In this document: positions 61,109 through 64,000 of the stretch, piece after piece
How the letters are laid out: each line of letters opens with the position of its first letter
How positions within the stretch are numbered: position 1 is the stretch's first letter
Assembly: GCA_000953695.1 (NCBI GenBank)
Contig: LN554847.1
Coordinates: 124,001 to 188,000 of the forward strand
From: Aliivibrio wodanis
Lineage (GTDB): Bacteria > Pseudomonadota > Gammaproteobacteria > Enterobacterales > Vibrionaceae
Direction: 5' to 3'
Length of the DNA stretch: 64,000 nt
Translations under genes and position numbers: made by a program
Notes under the pieces: model-generated
The model's input: the letters and a program-made list of their open reading frames with translations, nothing else
What the model was told of the DNA's origin: nothing
The model's database searches: none

Positions 61109-61701
61109 TGAGCCTCCTTATTGTCTGCAAGATCTGAGACCGAGAGTAATTGTGATCGTAGAGAAAGCCCTGTTGGTACTAAATTATTCAAACTGATTAG
61201 AGGTTTAATACGATTATTCTCTTTAATAAATGCAATGCTTCCACCCGCATGAATAAATGCCGCACTTTCACCGATCAATAGTGCATGTGGGTATAAGGTT
61301 TTAAGATGAGCGAGTAATTTAGGCTTTTGAGTTGTGGTATAAATAAGATGGCATGAGGATACCGCTATCTTTTCTATTGATTTAAAGGAAATAACGTAGG
61401 CACGGTTTTGCTGTTTTATGACAAGTTGATTGAGGGCCTCTGTGACTTTAGAAGCTCCTTGAGTGCATAAATGGTATTTATTATCTTGAGGTTTAAATTC
61501 ACCCCAGTTGGTTAATAATACAAAACGGAACAAATAAACGGCTTTTAAATTATGATCCTGAATACTGTTTTCATTGGCATTTAGAGGAAAGCAGAGGCTT
61601 AATAAAAATATAAAGAGCGAAAAGCATTCAATCAACTTACGGTATGAATCATAAATTGTCTGAGTCGATATCACTGGGTGAACAAGATGGGAATTGAGCA
61701 T
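61105..61701 (-). CDS. YfiR-family (DUF4154) periplasmic regulator
   Basis: A 198-residue protein with a signal peptide near residues 24-44 (ECFSLFIFLLSLCFPLNANE). The DUF4154 pattern follows: DHNLKAVYLFRFVLLTNWGE, then YHLCTQGASKVTEAL and CHLIYTTTQKPKLLAHLKTL, with LLIGESAAFIHAGGSIAFIK near the end. YfiR of Pseudomonas holds the membrane cyclase YfiN inactive in the periplasm until stress or redox change releases it. Here it sits directly upstream of, and overlaps, a membrane GGDEF gene, so the same kind of control is likely. A start later than 61701 is possible. Confidence 0.88.
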   Translation of the reverse strand: MLNSHLVHPVISTQTIYDSYRKLIECFSLFIFLLSLCFPLNANENSIQDHNLKAVYLFRFVLLTNWGEFKPQDNKYHLCTQGASKVTEALNQLVIKQQNRAYVISFKSIEKIAVSSCHLIYTTTQKPKLLAHLKTLYPHALLIGESAAFIHAGGSIAFIKENNRIKPLISLNNLVPTGLSLRSQLLSVSDLADNKEAQ

Positions 61702-61703
61702 AG

Positions 61704-63887
61704 CTATATGAAGCTCCAGCTTAGTTCTGCATAGTATTGAGTCCCATTAGCAAAAGGATTAAATTGCTTTGAGTATTCCTTTACTTGGTTATTGCTTAGG
61801 TTTTCAGCACTGAGTTTGATATTTGGCCATGTTGGTTTATGTTGCCAATTAACCGACATGTCTAAGGTCACAATTTCGGGCGATACAAGGTAGTCATTAC
61901 CATAGTCTTTATAGGCTGCAATAAGCGCTTCATCAGGGTCTGATGCTGATACATAGTTAACAACAGATGATACCCAAACCGTTGGGTGGATATCCCACAT
62001 AATATGTAAAGTAGCATAATGGTTTGGGGTATTTTCTAAATCTAAAATTGGCAGTTTATTAGAGCCACAAATTGATCCAGTACAATCCCCTTTAATAGTT
62101 TTATAGCTGTAATTGGTATTAATTTGCAATGTATTTATTGGCTTCCATTGAGCACTGATCTCTCCTCCGATTGTATCTTGAGAGAGAGGGTCAATAAGTT
62201 GGGCATATATATCATCAATGATAGTGCCATTAGAGCCTTCTGAGCCATCAGGTACGAAGTATCTGTAGCCATCTAGACCTTGATAAGCTCTAGCATTATC
62301 ATGTTGGCTGTAGAATAAACTCAAACTAAGTTGAAATTGATTACCTTGCCAGTAACGGTAACCCACTTCATAGGTATCAACTGACTCCATTTTTAGATCG
62401 CGGTTGCCTAAATAATGATAAGACATCATATAGTCATAGTAATCACGGTTACCGTTAGCGTCTTCAGTATAAATACAACTACTGCAATAACTGTTTTCTT
62501 GGAATTGTGTATCTAGTTCTAAGCGAGAAGGGGTAATGACAGCACGGCCCCATCCCATCCATAAACGTTGATTTTCTGTTAGCTTTTGTAAGGCGCGAAC
62601 TTGTGGCTGTGAGTACCATTCCTCAGTTATATTCGCATATTGGATCCGATTACCTAATGTTATCTCTGTGGTGTCAGTAATATGAACTGCCCAATTTACA
62701 TATAAACCGTAACTTTGATTTAAGAATTCATGTTCTTCGATTGTGCGGATATAAGGAGAAAAATACTGTTCTTCTTTTGTGAATGTCGCGTATTTTTCGT
62801 CAATAATGCGAGCATTAGTGCCAACAGTTAAGTTACCCCAATCTTGAGTGTTAAAAGAGTATCGAGTATCTAAATCTAAGCGAGTAAAACTAGCTGGTTC
62901 ATTAGTACTGTCTGATTCACTATGAGTTATCCATATTTGGCTTTCCCATTGGTCGCCATCATATTTATCATGTAAATATTGAATACCAGTAAACAACTCT
63001 TGTGAGTTCATTTCAGTGAAAAAAGAATCATAATCATTTTGATGTGATATCGTATCTAAAAAAGCAGGTGTGTACTGCAACCATTGATAGTCTTCACGCG
63101 AGCGGATACCACCAAACTGTAATGAGAGGGTATTTTGTTGGTTTTGGTAATCAGCACGCATACCAAAGCGTTCGGTTAATACTTTTAAATGACGAAGCTC
63201 ATCAAAATGAGGATCTTCATCAGTAAATGGTGAATGTTGTAATGATTCAATGTAGCCAGATAAGTGGGTATATTCATTGAGTTGACCGCTATGATGGGCT
63301 TTAAACTCTTTATAATCATAATTACCCGCTGAGGCACTAACTTGAGCTTTAGGAGCACTTTCTGCATCTTTAGTGATGATGTTAACAACACCATTTACCG
63401 CGTTTCCTCCCCACATAGTACCAACAGGACCAAGAACCACTTCGATACGATCAATATTATCTAAGCTCACCGGTAAGGTGTCCCAGTTAACGCCTGAATA
63501 CATTGGGTTAATAGCACTTCGTCCATCAACCATCACAAGTAGAGTATTGTTTTCACCTTGATTTTTACTGCGTGCAGAAACAGTCCAATCATAATCTGAA
63601 TATTTGGAGACATGTAGACCAGGAGCAAGAATGAGGATATCGGCAATAGAGCGAGCAGTAGAGCGTTCAATCTCTTTAGAGGTGATTACATGAACCGAAG
63701 CAGGTACATCTGACAAGCTTAGAGATGTTTTTGTGGCTGTAACCACTTTAGTCTCTATTAAAGAATCAAGTGGCATATTAAATAAGGCGTCTAAATCTCC
63801 CAATCCTTCATTCATGTCAGCAATTGCAAAAGGAGAGATCAAGAAACCTAAAATACAGAATAATGAAGAGCGAGAAGAAAGTGCCAT
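61704..63887 (-). CDS. TonB-dependent outer-membrane receptor
   Basis: A 727-residue receptor with a signal peptide (cleaved near IAD, residue 23), a TonB-box-like stretch ETKVVTATKTS near 43, and a plug domain with DVPASVHVITSKEIERSTAR and MWGGNAVNGVVNIITKDAES. A 22-strand barrel follows and ends in the typical aromatic YYAELSWSFI. The substrate cannot be told; no Fur box was recognised upstream. It is 2 bases before the YfiR-like gene, and the triple TonB receptor, DUF4154, GGDEF recurs in Vibrio and related bacteria. It suggests that ligand uptake or binding is linked to cyclic di-GMP output. Confidence 0.93.
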   Translation of the reverse strand: MALSSRSSLFCILGFLISPFAIADMNEGLGDLDALFNMPLDSLIETKVVTATKTSLSLSDVPASVHVITSKEIERSTARSIADILILAPGLHVSKYSDYDWTVSARSKNQGENNTLLVMVDGRSAINPMYSGVNWDTLPVSLDNIDRIEVVLGPVGTMWGGNAVNGVVNIITKDAESAPKAQVSASAGNYDYKEFKAHHSGQLNEYTHLSGYIESLQHSPFTDEDPHFDELRHLKVLTERFGMRADYQNQQNTLSLQFGGIRSREDYQWLQYTPAFLDTISHQNDYDSFFTEMNSQELFTGIQYLHDKYDGDQWESQIWITHSESDSTNEPASFTRLDLDTRYSFNTQDWGNLTVGTNARIIDEKYATFTKEEQYFSPYIRTIEEHEFLNQSYGLYVNWAVHITDTTEITLGNRIQYANITEEWYSQPQVRALQKLTENQRLWMGWGRAVITPSRLELDTQFQENSYCSSCIYTEDANGNRDYYDYMMSYHYLGNRDLKMESVDTYEVGYRYWQGNQFQLSLSLFYSQHDNARAYQGLDGYRYFVPDGSEGSNGTIIDDIYAQLIDPLSQDTIGGEISAQWKPINTLQINTNYSYKTIKGDCTGSICGSNKLPILDLENTPNHYATLHIMWDIHPTVWVSSVVNYVSASDPDEALIAAYKDYGNDYLVSPEIVTLDMSVNWQHKPTWPNIKLSAENLSNNQVKEYSKQFNPFANGTQYYAELSWSFI

Positions 63888-64000
63888 TACAATTAGCTCA
63901 ATACATAATTTATTTAAAAGTAAACAACCATTATTGATATTTTGTACTAGTTCTCGTATTTAAGATATTTATTGGAAATTAGTTTAGACAAATAGCATGG

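Noticed and set aside
1-64000. tRNA or rRNA genes
   Set aside because: No cloverleaf with a conserved TTCRANYC arm and no rRNA-like stretch was recognised by eye. A covariance search could still find a small RNA.

Overview
The window looks like a Vibrionaceae chromosome, most likely Aliivibrio. The reasons are AT-rich DNA, a type VI secretion (T6SS) locus in the same gene order as the Vibrio cholerae vas cluster, a VF530-family gene, a CCGSCS-motif protein and IS630/IS30 debris. The genus is inferred from gene content, not from an alignment.

Layout. 1-956 is a uhpC fragment cut off by a broken IS630 transposase. 1003-2240 is a Sel1-repeat secreted protein behind what looks like a strong sigma-54 promoter. 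2241-3008 is an AT-rich leader with no gene. 3009-23471 is one long T6SS operon: tssB, tssC, tssE, tssF, tssG, FHA gene, tssJ, tssK, tssL, tssH(clpV), vasH, vasI, tssA, tssM, vasL. 23901-37157 is the hcp/effector operon: hcp, vgrG, a PAAR-lipase effector, two ankyrin immunity genes (the second frameshifted), two DUF4123 adaptor proteins, a 1608-residue Rhs toxin with a WHH-type nuclease tip, and its SUKH immunity protein. 37158-43645 is an array of displaced Rhs tips with immunity genes: an EndoU-like relic, an HxxD (Ntox15-like) tip and an AHH nuclease tip. The last two sit on almost identical 1.75 kb repeat units. 43724-45128 is a small gene split by a complete IS630 element.

45369-64000 is more ordinary: an RHH protein, an ABM-family monooxygenase, a protein of unknown family on the minus strand, a glyoxalase-like protein, a CCGSCS peptide, a TetR regulator divergent from a two-adaptor RND efflux operon, a DUF2799 lipoprotein, a VF530 protein, a divergent SDR/LysR pair, a CHASE3-GGDEF cyclase, and a minus-strand operon of TonB receptor, YfiR-like protein and membrane GGDEF protein.

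How the parts fit. The structural operon builds the sheath, baseplate, membrane complex and recycling ATPase. VasH is the sigma-54 activator. Its likely targets can be read directly: paired dyads of the form GGGYAA-N4-TTRCCC lie upstream of sigma-54-like promoters at both hcp and the Sel1 gene. The hcp operon supplies the tube, the spike and two effectors with their adaptors and immunity proteins. The downstream array is a store of alternative Rhs tips. The most unusual points are the paired dyads, a classical A AAA AAG slippery heptamer directly before the stop of the AHH toxin (a -1 shift gives 32 more codons ending on the immunity start), and a cleanly reconstructable IS630 insertion.
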